Positions 26,552 through 35,821 of a DNA stretch of 64,000 nt are shown here, piece after piece. The position numbers and the translations under genes are program-made. Position 1 is the stretch's first letter. Every line of letters begins with the position of its first letter. Origin of the DNA: Flavobacterium sp. ALJ2 (GTDB taxonomy: Bacteria > Bacteroidota > Bacteroidia > Flavobacteriales > Flavobacteriaceae); contig NZ_JADNRC010000003.1 of assembly GCF_015594725.1 (NCBI RefSeq), positions 62,001 through 126,000 of the forward strand, written 5' to 3'. The notes under the pieces are model-generated. The model saw only the letters and a list, made by a program, of their open reading frames with translations. It searched no databases and had not been told where the DNA came from.

Positions 26552-26836
26552 CTATGCTAAATTAGGTGGTGGTGCAAAAATGCTTGCAGAAATCTTATCA
26601 TGTTTAGATAATTTTTCTGACAATATAAGATTTGATTTATCAAACGTAGGTAAAACAAACTCACCATGAAATACAGGATGATACACATAAACTTTGACTT
26701 CTTTATGCGAATGTTCTTCTTCTGAAAAATTATAAAATGCAGACACATCACATGTTTTCTCAATCATCGTCACAATCGGTGGCGTTGATAAGAAAGCAAT
26801 AAATAGTAATAATAATATGTATGCGATTTTTTTCAT
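26552..26836 (-). CDS. Small exported protein upstream of SulP/carbonic anhydrase genes
   Basis: Protein of 94 residues with an N-terminal hydrophobic helix (IAYILLLLFIAFLS) that acts as a signal or anchor. The remainder is short and polar, with EEEHSHKEVKVYVYHPVF and an aliphatic/proline tail, FAPPPNLA. No known domain. The His/Glu-rich EEEHSHKE stretch could bind metal, but that is speculation. It is about 80 bases upstream of the SulP gene in the same direction, so co-transcription is plausible. I do not recognise the family. Confidence 0.6.
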   Translation of the reverse strand: MKKIAYILLLLFIAFLSTPPIVTMIEKTCDVSAFYNFSEEEHSHKEVKVYVYHPVFHGEFVLPTFDKSNLILSEKLSKHDKISASIFAPPPNLA

Positions 26837-26910
26837 TAGAGCAAAAATAGAGTTAAACTGATAAAATCAAAACACTAAGTTGAAAATTTTAAACAAATTT
26901 AACATTAACA

Positions 26911-26951
26911 AAAAAAACCAGAATAGCATTAAATAGCTGTTCTGGTTTTTT
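26911..26951 (-). terminator. Terminator after dps
   Basis: AAAAACCAGAATAGC and GCTGTTCTGGTTTTT pair over 15 bases with one wobble. The hairpin follows the dps stop on the minus strand. Confidence 0.75.
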
Positions 26952-26965
26952 CGTTATTCTATAAT

Positions 26966-27445
26966 TTACAAATCTTCTTCTAACCATGCTCTCATCATCC
27001 AAATTGTTTTTTCCTGCTCAGAAATAAAATCACTCATCATCGAGTTAGTTCCTTCATCATTGATCTCATCTGATTGCTTTAAAATTTCTCTTTCAATCTT
27101 CAGTAAATCAGTTAATGAGTTTACAATCAAATGAACTGCTTTTTCATCATTCGAAATATTTTTTCCGACTACTATTTTATTATTTTTAATATAATCCTCA
27201 AAAGTATGTAATGGCACACCTCCAATTGTAAGAACTCTCTCAGCGATTAAATCTATTTTTACTTGAGCATCTGTATATAATTCTTCAAATTTTACATGTA
27301 AATCAAAAAAACGTTTTCCGCGAATATTCCAGTGAATTCCTCGCAAGTTTTGATAATAAACTTGAAAATTTGATAGTAAGACATTTAATTCTTTAACAAT
27401 TAATTCTGACTCTTTTACTGGCAATCCTAAAATATTAATTTTCAT
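26966..27445 (-). CDS. dps: Dps-family DNA-protecting ferritin-like protein
   Basis: Protein of 159 residues, forming a dodecameric shell that oxidises and stores iron with peroxide and shields DNA. The diagnostic ferroxidase region GIHWNIRGKRFFDLHVKFEELYTDAQVKID (about 40-70) and the downstream AERVLTIGG are present; the C-terminal helix contains ISEQEKTIWMMRAWLEE. It is divergent from oxyR with about 110 bases between them, the classical peroxide-regulated arrangement, so OxyR probably activates it. Confidence 0.93.
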   Translation of the reverse strand: MKINILGLPVKESELIVKELNVLLSNFQVYYQNLRGIHWNIRGKRFFDLHVKFEELYTDAQVKIDLIAERVLTIGGVPLHTFEDYIKNNKIVVGKNISNDEKAVHLIVNSLTDLLKIEREILKQSDEINDEGTNSMMSDFISEQEKTIWMMRAWLEEDL

Positions 27446-27526
27446 ATGTATTAATTTTATATTTCTAATAATTGTAAATTTAAAACAAGTTTTACGAAAA
27501 TACCATAAAAAAAAGTTATATTTTCT

Positions 27527-27534
27527 TATTTTTG
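27527..27534 (+). promoter_or_regulatory. -7 element of oxyR
   Basis: TATTTTTG is an exact TAnnTTTG match. It overlaps the possible TTG start at 27532, which supports the ATG at 27556 as the true oxyR start. Confidence 0.6.
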
Positions 27535-27555
27535 CATCAGAAAATACTATTAAAA

Positions 27556-28497
27556 ATGACTATAACTCAACTACAATATGTTTTAGCAGTTGCTGAACAC
27601 AAGAACTTTACTCTCGCAGCCGAAAAATGCTTCGTTACTCAACCTACACTTAGTATGCAAATACAAAAAATAGAAGAAGAACTTAGCATTTTAATATTTG
27701 ACAGAAGCAAAAAACCAATTCAACTTACTGAAATCGGACAAAAGATCGTAAATCAGGCAAAGAACATTGTTAATGAAGCCAACCGAATAAAAGACATAGT
27801 AGAACAACAAAAAGGTTTTATTGGTGGCGAATTCAAGTTAGGAATCATTCCAACTGTTATGCCTACCCTTTTACCAATGTTCTTGAATAATTTTATCAAT
27901 AAATATCCAAAAGTTAAACTATTAATTGAGGAGCTCAACACTGATGAAATTATAACCAAATTAAAAAACGGACATCTTGATGCTGCAATTGCCGTAACAC
28001 CATTAGAGGATGAAAAAATAAAAGAGATTGTTCTCTATTTTGAGCCTTTTGTTGCTTACATCCCAGAACAGCATTCTATTTTTCAAAAGGAAGAGATTGA
28101 AGTATCTGATTTAAATATTAATGAAATTTTACTGCTACAAGACGGACATTGTTTTAGAGATGGTATTTTAAACCTTTGTAAAAACGGTACAGACATAGAG
28201 CCAAATGCTTTCCAGATACAAAGCGGAAGTTTTGAAACACTTATAAAATTGGCCGACGAAGGTTTAGGTACGACATTATTACCTTATTTACATACATTAG
28301 ATTTAAAAGAAACAGACAAACTAAAGCTTCGTCACTTTAAGGAACCTAAACCTGCCAGAGAGGTAAGTTTAATATACCCAAAAAGTGAATTAAAGATTCA
28401 AATCATCGACGCCTTAAGAAGTACGATTGCAGGTGTTGTAAAAGGAGCTATTGTTTTTCAAAATGTTCAGATAATAAGTCCTATACAAAAGAAATAA
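27556..28497 (+). CDS. oxyR: Hydrogen-peroxide-sensing LysR-type regulator OxyR
   Basis: Protein of 313 residues from ATG 27556. The N-terminal LysR helix-turn-helix is MTITQLQYVLAVAEHKNFT...TQPTLSMQIQKIEEEL. In the ligand domain, LLQDGHCFRDGILNLC places the redox cysteines at 199 and 208, the same numbers as the disulfide pair of E. coli OxyR. TTLLPYLHTL follows. It is divergent from dps, its likely main target, and ends at a perfect palindromic terminator. A firm call. Confidence 0.93.
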   Translation: MTITQLQYVLAVAEHKNFTLAAEKCFVTQPTLSMQIQKIEEELSILIFDRSKKPIQLTEIGQKIVNQAKNIVNEANRIKDIVEQQKGFIGGEFKLGIIPTVMPTLLPMFLNNFINKYPKVKLLIEELNTDEIITKLKNGHLDAAIAVTPLEDEKIKEIVLYFEPFVAYIPEQHSIFQKEEIEVSDLNINEILLLQDGHCFRDGILNLCKNGTDIEPNAFQIQSGSFETLIKLADEGLGTTLLPYLHTLDLKETDKLKLRHFKEPKPAREVSLIYPKSELKIQIIDALRSTIAGVVKGAIVFQNVQIISPIQKK

Positions 28498-28526
28498 AAA
28501 AAGGAACCTAATTAGGTTCCTTTTTT
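28497..28526 (+). terminator. Terminator after oxyR
   Basis: Perfect 15-bp self-complementary hairpin around AGGAACCTAATTAGGTTCCT, ending in a T run. Confidence 0.8.
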
Positions 28527-28532
28527 GTTTAT

Positions 28533-28730
28533 CTATACTTTAACGATCAGTAGACATTCTTTTAATTCGGGCTTTCCGATTGTAAACTTTAATAACCACT
28601 CTTCCAATTGTTCCATTTCGTATGGTAATAGTGTTTTGATAGCTTTCTCTAATTCTTTCAAGAAAAGTACCGGGTTGAAACTTACTCTTTCGAGTATTGA
28701 TTTCGTGTAATCAAACATTATTTTAGACAT
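28533..28730 (-). CDS. Small conserved protein of unknown function
   Basis: Protein of 65 residues beginning MSKIMFDYTKSILERVSFNP and continuing with FLKELEKAIKTLLPYEMEQLEEWLLKF. It is helical, with no signal peptide or catalytic motif. I recall very similar short proteins from many flavobacterial genomes, which supports coding; the second Met (MFDYTK) may be the start. It is convergent with oxyR, and the oxyR terminator lies just before its stop. Function not assigned. Confidence 0.65.
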   Translation of the reverse strand: MSKIMFDYTKSILERVSFNPVLFLKELEKAIKTLLPYEMEQLEEWLLKFTIGKPELKECLLIVKV

Positions 28731-28897
28731 AATAAATTAAGATTATGGGGTTATCTCTTTATCCTTTAACTCGAAGTAAAAATAAGCATTTTACAATCAA
28801 GTACTTCTGTTTTAACTTATTTTTTTGTTTTATTATTAACGAATACGTTTTCTTAAATACACATATATCAATTTAAAACAAATCTAAATAGCATGAT

Positions 28898-29563
28898 TTA
28901 CATGCCTTTACGAGCTCTAAACATCTCTCTTTTTCCAGGAGGCCCTGCAAGTTTTTCAACCGCAAATCCAACTTCAATCATGCTTCTCTTAACAACACCC
29001 CGAGCGGCATAAGTTACAAGAACTCCATTTGGCTTTAAAGCAGCATACATTCTTCTGAATATATCCGTGCTCCAAAGCTCAGGCTGCACCTTATATCCAA
29101 AAGCATCAAAATAAATTAAATCAAAAATTTCAACATCATCAATTTCTTGAAAAAATTGCTTCCTTTTAGTTAATACAAATAAATCATTAAGCGTGATTTT
29201 TTCATCCCAATTAGTTTCATGCATTTTTTTAAACACACCCCCATGATCTTCTGCTCCCAATTCAGCTACATAATTCATCATAAGTACCTCATTGGCTGTT
29301 ATAGGATACGCCTCTACTCCAACATAATTTACATGCTGTTTTTTCTTATTTGCTTCTAAAAAAGTAATAAAAGCATTCAATCCAGTTCCAAAGCCAATTT
29401 CTAATACAGAAATAGGATTGTCAGTAAATAACGAAAGCCCATTTTTTATGAAGACATGCTTTGCTTCTTGGATCGCTCCATGTTTAGAATGATAACATTC
29501 ATCCCATTCTTCCAAATGAATTGTAGTTGAACCATCTAGAGTTTGAATTATTTCTCTTTTCAC
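28898..29563 (-). CDS. mnmD: tRNA (mnm5s2U34) methyltransferase MnmD
   Basis: SAM-dependent methyltransferase of 221 residues that completes 5-methylaminomethyl-2-thiouridine at the wobble base of certain tRNAs. The SAM motif is VLEIGFGTGLNAF, with YVGVEAYP next and then LIYFDAFGYKVQPELWSTDIF and the AARGVVKRSM tail, as in the N-terminal half of E. coli MnmC. The FAD-dependent MnmC2 half is absent, as usual in Bacteroidota. It is divergent from ilvE. Confidence 0.88.
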   Translation of the reverse strand: MKREIIQTLDGSTTIHLEEWDECYHSKHGAIQEAKHVFIKNGLSLFTDNPISVLEIGFGTGLNAFITFLEANKKKQHVNYVGVEAYPITANEVLMMNYVAELGAEDHGGVFKKMHETNWDEKITLNDLFVLTKRKQFFQEIDDVEIFDLIYFDAFGYKVQPELWSTDIFRRMYAALKPNGVLVTYAARGVVKRSMIEVGFAVEKLAGPPGKREMFRARKGM

Positions 29564-29867
29564 AATTTATAAATCCGTTTATTGATGTTTTTGTCTTATT
29601 TAGAAGTCAAATTTAATCAAAACAAATGCGTAAAGCCTTAAAAAAATGTAGTTTTTTCATAAATTTGATATAAAATCAAGCTGTTTTTTAAACTTTTTTA
29701 AAAAATAAATAAATCACAGTCAAATGCCATAATTAATATTATTTTAGCAGTCAAATTATATATATATTACTTAATTTTGCAATTAATAAAATTTATTTCA
29801 CATCCTTTCAATGTTTTAGATTATAATCTTAAGCAATGAATATCGTTCACAAAAACCACACTTTATC
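29564..29867 (+). promoter_or_regulatory. mnmD/ilvE divergent intergenic region
   Basis: The 304 bases contain no gene. TAATTTTG (29772-29779) is an exact TAnnTTTG match pointing to ilvE and implies a leader of about 80 nt. No T-box or leucine-rich leader peptide was recognised. Confidence 0.45.
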
Positions 29868-30935
29868 ATGAGTACAACTCAATCAAACAAAATTGAAATC
29901 GTAAAAGCAACTTCATCAAAAATAAATGATGTAGACTTTGATAACTTAAGCTTTGGTGCTGTATTTACAGACCATTTATTCGAATGTGATTTTAAAAATG
30001 GAGAATGGCAAACACCGGTCATTAAGCCTTACGCTCCAATTTTAATGGACCCTTCTTCAAAAGTCTTTCATTATGGGCAAGCCATTTTTGAAGGAATGAA
30101 AGCTTATAAAGATGATAAAGATGCTATTTGGCTTTTTAGACCTAAAGAAAACCACAAACGTTTTAATGCTTCTGCAGTAAGAATGGCAATGCCAGAAATC
30201 CCTGAAGCTATTTTTATAGACGGATTAAATGAGTTATTAAAATTAGATGCAGAATGGGTTAAAAGAGGAAACGGAAGCAGTATGTATATCCGTCCGTTTA
30301 TGATTGCAACTGGCGCTGGAGTTGTTGCAAATCCTTCTGATGAATATAAATTTATGATTTTGCTTTCACCTGCAAAATCATACTATGCAGGTGAAGTAAA
30401 AGTTATTATTGCTGAGCACTATAGTAGAGCTGCAAATGGTGGTATCGGAGCTGCAAAAGCTGCTGGGAATTATGGCGCACAGTTTTACCCAACAAATTTA
30501 GCTAATAAAGACGGATTCCAACAAGTAATCTGGACTGATGATGCAACACATACCAAACTTGAAGAAGCAGGTACAATGAATGTATTTTTCAGAATTAACG
30601 ATACTTTATTAACTGCGCCAACAAGTGAAAGAATCCTAGACGGAATTACTCGTAAAAGTTTATTAGCAATTGCAGAAAAAGAAGGCTTAAAAACAGAAGT
30701 TCGTTCAGTATTAGCTTCTGAATTAGTTGAAGCTGCTAAAGACGGATCATTAAAAGAAATTTTTGGTGCTGGTACTGCTGCAGTAGTAAGCGTTATTAAA
30801 GGATTCTCATACAAAGATGAATATTACGAATTACCTAAAGCAGCTGATTCTTATGCTTCTCTTTTAAAAGAAAAGCTTACAGGCATACAAAACAAACTAG
30901 AAGAAGACACTTTTGGCTGGACTGTAAAAGTTTAG
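29868..30935 (+). CDS. ilvE: Branched-chain amino acid aminotransferase
   Basis: PLP enzyme of 355 residues transferring amino groups between glutamate and the branched 2-oxo acids in Ile, Leu and Val metabolism. Fold-type IV features are HYGQAIFEGMKAY, YIRPFMIATG, the PLP lysine region GGIGAAKAAGNYGAQ and EEAGTMNVFF, with TAPTSERILDGITR downstream. Length matches the large bacterial and eukaryotic form. It is a single gene with a hairpin terminator at 30959-30993. Confidence 0.93.
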   Translation: MSTTQSNKIEIVKATSSKINDVDFDNLSFGAVFTDHLFECDFKNGEWQTPVIKPYAPILMDPSSKVFHYGQAIFEGMKAYKDDKDAIWLFRPKENHKRFNASAVRMAMPEIPEAIFIDGLNELLKLDAEWVKRGNGSSMYIRPFMIATGAGVVANPSDEYKFMILLSPAKSYYAGEVKVIIAEHYSRAANGGIGAAKAAGNYGAQFYPTNLANKDGFQQVIWTDDATHTKLEEAGTMNVFFRINDTLLTAPTSERILDGITRKSLLAIAEKEGLKTEVRSVLASELVEAAKDGSLKEIFGAGTAAVVSVIKGFSYKDEYYELPKAADSYASLLKEKLTGIQNKLEEDTFGWTVKV

Positions 30936-30958
30936 TTTTCAGTCTCAGTATTCAATAT

Positions 30959-30993
30959 AAAAAAAGTGGTTTTCAATGAAAACCACTTTTTTT
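30959..30993 (+). terminator. Terminator after ilvE
   Basis: AAAAAAAGTGGTTTTC and its complement form a 16-bp stem around the loop AAT, ending in T. Confidence 0.8.
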
Positions 30994-31040
30994 ATATCTT
31001 ATTTTTTTTTAGTTAAACACCCGTAAACTGAAACTGAAAA

Positions 31041-31424
31041 CTATTTTAATATTTTAGAAAAATCAGGTTTAAAATAATTTGGCCCTTTCATCACTTTCCC
31101 ATCTTCACGATATATCGGCTGTCCATCTTCACCTAATTTACTCATATTACTTTGCTGGATTTCATCAAAAACTGCTTCAATTTTTCCTTGCAAACCATGT
31201 TCGATAATTGTTCCGCATAAAATATACATCATATCGCCAAGTGCATCGGCAATCTCTACCAAATCATTATTTTTTACAGCCTCAAGATATTCTTCATTTT
31301 CTTCTTTCATCAAATTGTAACGAAGTATATTTTTTATCTCTCCCAAATCTGCAATTGGCGATTCGCTATGTCCAATTTTAAAAGCAGTATGAAATTCTTT
31401 CACTGCATCAATCTGTTTTTGCAT
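31041..31424 (-). CDS. MazG-like nucleoside triphosphate pyrophosphohydrolase
   Basis: All-alpha NTP pyrophosphohydrolase of 127 residues. The metal-binding pattern EENEEYLEA followed by EIADALGDMMYILCG gives the EExxE...ExxD signature. The C-terminal NYFKPDFSKIL tail recalls the small HisE/MazG-like family seen in phages and Bacteroidota. It probably hydrolyses (d)NTPs or a non-canonical nucleotide to the monophosphate and pyrophosphate, for pool cleaning. It stands alone, divergent from a small membrane protein. The substrate is not predictable. Confidence 0.8.
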   Translation of the reverse strand: MQKQIDAVKEFHTAFKIGHSESPIADLGEIKNILRYNLMKEENEEYLEAVKNNDLVEIADALGDMMYILCGTIIEHGLQGKIEAVFDEIQQSNMSKLGEDGQPIYREDGKVMKGPNYFKPDFSKILK

Positions 31425-31479
31425 AATTATATTTGATTAAATGATATACTAAATTAACAACTATTCTTAAACTATTGCC

Positions 31480-31487
31480 TAAATTTG
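31480..31487 (+). promoter_or_regulatory. -7 element of the 62-residue membrane protein gene
   Basis: TAAATTTG is an exact TAnnTTTG match 19 bases before the ATG at 31507. Confidence 0.5.
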
Positions 31488-31506
31488 CCACAAAAAATTT
31501 AAACTT

Positions 31507-31695
31507 ATGTTTAGTCAGGGACAATTAATATTTGCATTGTGTTTTTTTATTGCTTTTGTTATCGCAATGATATTTGCCTACAGAAAAGATGTAGGCCTTC
31601 ACAAAATATTCTACAAAGGAAATTATAAGGTTTTGCTCGTTTTTATAGCTTTTATCATTATTCTATTTCTAATAAAAATATTCTTCAAACGATAA
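31507..31695 (+). CDS. Small two-helix membrane protein
   Basis: Protein of 62 residues with two transmembrane helices (about 5-24 and 43-60) separated by a basic loop, YRKDVGLHKIFYKGNYK. No known domain. A good -7 element before it and a terminator hairpin after it support a real, independently expressed gene. Function unknown. Confidence 0.65.
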   Translation: MFSQGQLIFALCFFIAFVIAMIFAYRKDVGLHKIFYKGNYKVLLVFIAFIIILFLIKIFFKR

Positions 31696-31707
31696 TCTAT
31701 TTCATAA

Positions 31708-31736
31708 AAAATGCCCGCTAAATTAGCGGGCATTTT
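31708..31736. terminator. Bidirectional terminator
   Basis: AAAATGCCCGC and GCGGGCATTTT form a GC-rich stem between the small membrane protein and the convergent peptidase gene. Confidence 0.8.
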
Positions 31737-31755
31737 CATTATCTATATATACTTA

Positions 31756-33792
31756 TTAATTTTCTAAAGGCAAGAAGCCAAAGTTTTTAGAATAGTTCAA
31801 CATTTGTTCCGCAAATGTTTTTGGTTGTTTTACTTCGATAGAAATAATTTTTCCTTTTGCATCTACCTTAGGTTCCAAAACAGGATTTACAAATCCGCTG
31901 TATGGCGCTGATGTAAATTGCTTGTTACGTTCTAAAACCTCAGCATGCAATTTTTGATCTACTTTTACACCGTAATTTTCCACCAAAGCCTTTCCTGCAT
32001 CATAATCTCCTTCTGATTTTATACGTTGCACTTCACGCAATAACTGCCCGAACAAATCATGCAATTTATCATAATCAGTAATATTAAAATAAGTTTTACC
32101 GTTACGGTTAATTTTTTCAATTACATTATCTTTTTTTCCTTTTTCATAAACCCAAGCACTCACCCATTGGCGGTTTCTCATGTGAGCTTCTTCGATGTTT
32201 GCACCTAAATCCAAACGAACCAATTGAGTCATTAATCCATTACGGATGTAACTGTCATACGATTCCATTCCAACCTTTTTCCAATCATCAACTAATCCAA
32301 TTTCTTGTAATTTTGGATTGTATAAATAAAACAAACCTACCAAATCGGCTCTACCTTCTTCAAGAGTCGAAGCATAACTTTTTAAAGTTTCTTTTGGAGT
32401 TCCAACACCTTCATTTATTTGCCCTGAAGCATGTCCTACAACTTCATGTAAAGCTGTATGTAGCTTATCTCCAAGTTCTCCATATTTTTCCGCCAATATA
32501 ATTTCTTCTTCGTCATTAGCAAATTCCTTTAATTTACCGCTTCCTCCCGATTGTGAATAAGCATCGATAATATTACCTAATGATATCGATTTAGAACCAT
32601 GCTCAGCACGAATCCAATCAGCATTAGGAAGATTTACACCAATTGGCGTACCTGGCGAAGCATCACCTGATTCTCCTGCTACGATAACCGTTTTATATGA
32701 AACCCCTACAACATTTTTCTTTTTGTGTTCAGCCATTAATGGTGAATTATCTTCAAACCACTGCGCATTTTTTGATATTACCTGCATTTTAGCCGACATA
32801 TCAAAGTCTTTAATTTGTACAATACCTTCATAAGAACCTCTATATCCTAGTGGGTCATTATATACTTCGATAAAACCACTTATGTAATCAATATTCCCCT
32901 CAGTAGCATGTAGCCAAGCAATATTGTAATCATCCCAGGTTTTCAAACTTCCTGTTCTATAATACTCGATTAGCAATCCTATTGCATCACCTTGTTTTTT
33001 ATTTTCTGCTACTGTTTTAGCTTTTTCTAACCAAAAGATAATTTTATCAATTGCAGCTCCGTACATCCCGCCACTTTTCCAAACTTTCTCTTCTAATTGT
33101 CCTTTTGAATTTTTTACCAATTTAGAATTCAATCCATAAGAAACTGGTTTCTTTGGATCTAGGCTTGTTTGTTTTTTATAAAAATCTTCAGCTTCTTCTA
33201 ATGTAATTCCTTTTTCATAAAAATTAATTGCAGAACCTGCCAATAATCCTTTTGACTCATCAAGATTTACTTTTTTACTATCTTCATTATTGAACAAAAC
33301 TGAAGCAACATCAGGTGCCAATTTAGTTTTTGTAGCTTTTAATAAACCTTCGAAATATTCTTTTGAGAAATCAGGTTTAATCTTTTCATTAGAGTAATGA
33401 TGATGAATACCATTAGAAAACCATACTCGTTTAAGATAAATTTCAAAATTTTTCCAGTCAGAACCCTTTTTATCACCTTTATAACTTACATAAATCTGCT
33501 CAAGTGCTTTTCTGATTTTTAAATTATTCTTATAGTTCTGATCCCACATTATATCACGACCAGCAGTTCCTGCCTGTGTAAGATAGTACACCAGTTCCTG
33601 TTCTTTGAGCGTTAAATTCTCCCAACCTGGTATTTGATAACGCAATACTTTAATGTCGGCAAATTGCTCTACTGTAAAATCAAAAGGTTTATCATTGTTT
33701 GTTTTCAGTGTAGATGTATTGGCAACTTGGGCGTTACAAATAACTGAAACACCAGCAATCATAAAAATTCCTGCAGCTTTAAGTAATTTCAT
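31756..33792 (-). CDS. Dipeptidyl peptidase III (M49 zinc peptidase), exported
   Basis: Protein of 678 residues with an N-terminal signal peptide ending near NAQ (20-22). It is a zinc dipeptidyl peptidase removing dipeptides from peptide N-termini. The M49 signature HEVVGH is at 449-454, with EEGRADL (from 478) providing the third zinc ligand. The motif has Val where the Bacteroides enzyme has Leu (HEVLGH). Length fits the bacteroidete enzymes. The AEHGSKSISLGNI region also fits the family. It is a single gene with about 270 bases before its divergent neighbour. Confidence 0.87.
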   Translation of the reverse strand: MKLLKAAGIFMIAGVSVICNAQVANTSTLKTNNDKPFDFTVEQFADIKVLRYQIPGWENLTLKEQELVYYLTQAGTAGRDIMWDQNYKNNLKIRKALEQIYVSYKGDKKGSDWKNFEIYLKRVWFSNGIHHHYSNEKIKPDFSKEYFEGLLKATKTKLAPDVASVLFNNEDSKKVNLDESKGLLAGSAINFYEKGITLEEAEDFYKKQTSLDPKKPVSYGLNSKLVKNSKGQLEEKVWKSGGMYGAAIDKIIFWLEKAKTVAENKKQGDAIGLLIEYYRTGSLKTWDDYNIAWLHATEGNIDYISGFIEVYNDPLGYRGSYEGIVQIKDFDMSAKMQVISKNAQWFEDNSPLMAEHKKKNVVGVSYKTVIVAGESGDASPGTPIGVNLPNADWIRAEHGSKSISLGNIIDAYSQSGGSGKLKEFANDEEEIILAEKYGELGDKLHTALHEVVGHASGQINEGVGTPKETLKSYASTLEEGRADLVGLFYLYNPKLQEIGLVDDWKKVGMESYDSYIRNGLMTQLVRLDLGANIEEAHMRNRQWVSAWVYEKGKKDNVIEKINRNGKTYFNITDYDKLHDLFGQLLREVQRIKSEGDYDAGKALVENYGVKVDQKLHAEVLERNKQFTSAPYSGFVNPVLEPKVDAKGKIISIEVKQPKTFAEQMLNYSKNFGFLPLEN

Positions 33793-34066
33793 TATTAATG
33801 ATATTTAGTTTATAAAATTATTATTATCCATCAAAGATACATCTTCTTTAAAAAAAACATAAAAAACAACGTTAATATTGCCTTTGAATAGTTTTTAAAT
33901 GACATTTTTTTTATATTGCTTAATCATTTTTTTCAAATATATTTTTTTATAAAACTATTCGGAAAGTGAAAAAATTAACAAAAAAGACCTAGTTTTGACC
34001 TTTTAATATTCTCTATCGAATATTAAAAAAATTTATAACTTTACACCTGAAAATAACCAAGATACT

Positions 34067-35182
34067 ATGAGAATTTTAAAATATATATTCCTTTTATTAC
34101 TATTAAGTTTAGTCTCATTAACCGTATTTGTAGCTACTCAAAAAGGCGATTTTACAGTTGAAAGAAGTAAAGTTATAAAAACCCAACGTGCTCCTTTATT
34201 TAATTTTGTAAACGACTACAGAAACTGGGCAGATTTTGGATCTTGGGTTGTTGAAGATCCAACAATGAAATTCGTTTATCCTCAAAACACTTCTGGATTA
34301 AACGCATCCTTTTCATGGAAAGGAGATGACGGTAGCGGAGACATGAAAACTATTGCTGTTACTGATGCACAAAACATTACACAAAAAATGAATTTTGACG
34401 GAAGTTTAGCAGATGTTTCATGGGTTTTTAAAGATACCCTTGGCGGTACAAAAGTTACATGGAAATCTAAAGGGACAATGAGTTTTCTTTTCAAAATATA
34501 CTCAGCACTTAATGGTGGAGCCGATAAAGTTATTGGTACTATGTATGAAAAAAGCTTAGCGAACTTAGATAAAATATTAGTTTACGAGACTAATACATTT
34601 GATATTAAAGTAGATGGAATTGTAAAAAAACCAGAAACATTTTATATCAGCCAATCATTTACTAGCGAAATTGAAAAAATAACAAAAAACGTTAGAGTTG
34701 TTGCACCTAAATTAATTTCATTTTGTGAAGCTAATGGTATTGAAATTAATGGAAAAACCTTTGTAATCTATCATACCTATGATACAACAAACGGATTAGC
34801 AAAAATATCTATTTGTCTTCCTATTAAAAAAGAAATCTTCACAAGTGCTGGAAGTGATATTTTAACAGGTAAGCTAGAACCTTTTGAAGCAGTAAAAACA
34901 ACTTTAAAAGGAGACTATTCACATACCAAACAGGCAATAGAAAAAGCTACAGCCTATATTAAGAATCAAAAATTATTCTCTGATCTTAATTGGTCTCATA
35001 TTGAAATTTATTCGGTAAGTAAATCTGAAATTGCAAATCCTTCAAAATGGATTACTGAGATTTATTACCCCGTAAAACCAAAGGTAGTTCCTGCAGAAAC
35101 ACCTGTAGTTAATACCCCAAGAACAGAAACTGCTCCTATCCACACACCTCGCCCAGCTAAAGAAGAGGAATCAGAATTTTAA
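34067..35182 (+). CDS. SRPBCC plus GyrI-like effector-binding protein, membrane-anchored
   Basis: Protein of 371 residues. An N-terminal hydrophobic helix (3-22) anchors or exports it. Residues about 30-165 form an SRPBCC/START-like lipid- or ligand-binding domain (IKTQRAPLFNFVNDYRNWADFGSW). Residues about 190-340 resemble the GyrI/Rob effector-binding domain (GIEINGKTFVIYHTYDTTNGLAKISICLPIKK and TEIYYPVKP). A Pro/Thr/Glu-rich tail ends the chain. Such fusions probably bind small hydrophobic ligands. It lies about 60 bases upstream of the ECF sigma gene on the same strand. Confidence 0.75.
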   Translation: MRILKYIFLLLLLSLVSLTVFVATQKGDFTVERSKVIKTQRAPLFNFVNDYRNWADFGSWVVEDPTMKFVYPQNTSGLNASFSWKGDDGSGDMKTIAVTDAQNITQKMNFDGSLADVSWVFKDTLGGTKVTWKSKGTMSFLFKIYSALNGGADKVIGTMYEKSLANLDKILVYETNTFDIKVDGIVKKPETFYISQSFTSEIEKITKNVRVVAPKLISFCEANGIEINGKTFVIYHTYDTTNGLAKISICLPIKKEIFTSAGSDILTGKLEPFEAVKTTLKGDYSHTKQAIEKATAYIKNQKLFSDLNWSHIEIYSVSKSEIANPSKWITEIYYPVKPKVVPAETPVVNTPRTETAPIHTPRPAKEEESEF

Positions 35183-35245
35183 AACTCCGAAATGGAGATT
35201 AAACCTTTTCAAATAATTCTATTCTAACTTATACATATTATAAAG

Positions 35246-35788
35246 TTGACAGACGAAGAGGTATTTATACAAGAGTTATTGAATCCGAAGACGCAAAATA
35301 TTGCGTTTCAAAAACTCGTATCTGATTACCAAAAACCATTATATAATCATATTCGAAATGTTGTTTTGGATCACGATGATGCACACGATGTTTTACAAAA
35401 TACCTTTGTGAAGGTATTTCGATACCTAAATAAGTTTAAAGGAGACAGCAAACTGTTTTCATGGATATATCGTATTGCAACCAATGAAGCATTAACTTTT
35501 TTAAATCAGAAAGCTAAGTTAAGTGGGATAACTTCTGAGGAGCTACAGAATAAAACAATTGAAAACCTTCAAGCCGATACTTATTTTGATGGAAATGAAA
35601 TTCAATTAAAATTACAAAAAGCCATAGTTACGCTACCAGAAAAACAACAATTGGTTTTTAAAATGAAATATTTTGAGGAATTAAAATATGAAGAGATTTC
35701 CGAAATATTAGGCACCTCTGTTGGAGCATTAAAAGCATCCTATCATCATGCCGTAAAAAAAATAGAAGCTTATGTTGTATCCAATTAA
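35246..35788 (+). CDS. ECF-type RNA polymerase sigma factor
   Basis: Sigma-70 family protein of 180 residues, starting at TTG 35246 (no better ATG before the conserved region). Region 2 shows LVSDYQKPLYNHIRNVVLDHDDAHDVLQNTFVKVF and FSWIYRIATNEALTFL. Region 4 shows LPEKQQLVFKMKYFEELKYEEISEILGTSVGALKASYHHA. It is followed within 33 bases by a small single-span membrane protein that is a plausible anti-sigma factor, then a secreted Spy-like protein, which makes an envelope-stress sigma module likely. Confidence 0.85.
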   Translation: MTDEEVFIQELLNPKTQNIAFQKLVSDYQKPLYNHIRNVVLDHDDAHDVLQNTFVKVFRYLNKFKGDSKLFSWIYRIATNEALTFLNQKAKLSGITSEELQNKTIENLQADTYFDGNEIQLKLQKAIVTLPEKQQLVFKMKYFEELKYEEISEILGTSVGALKASYHHAVKKIEAYVVSN

Positions 35789-35821
35789 ACCTTTTACAAC
35801 TAATATAGTCTTACATATATT

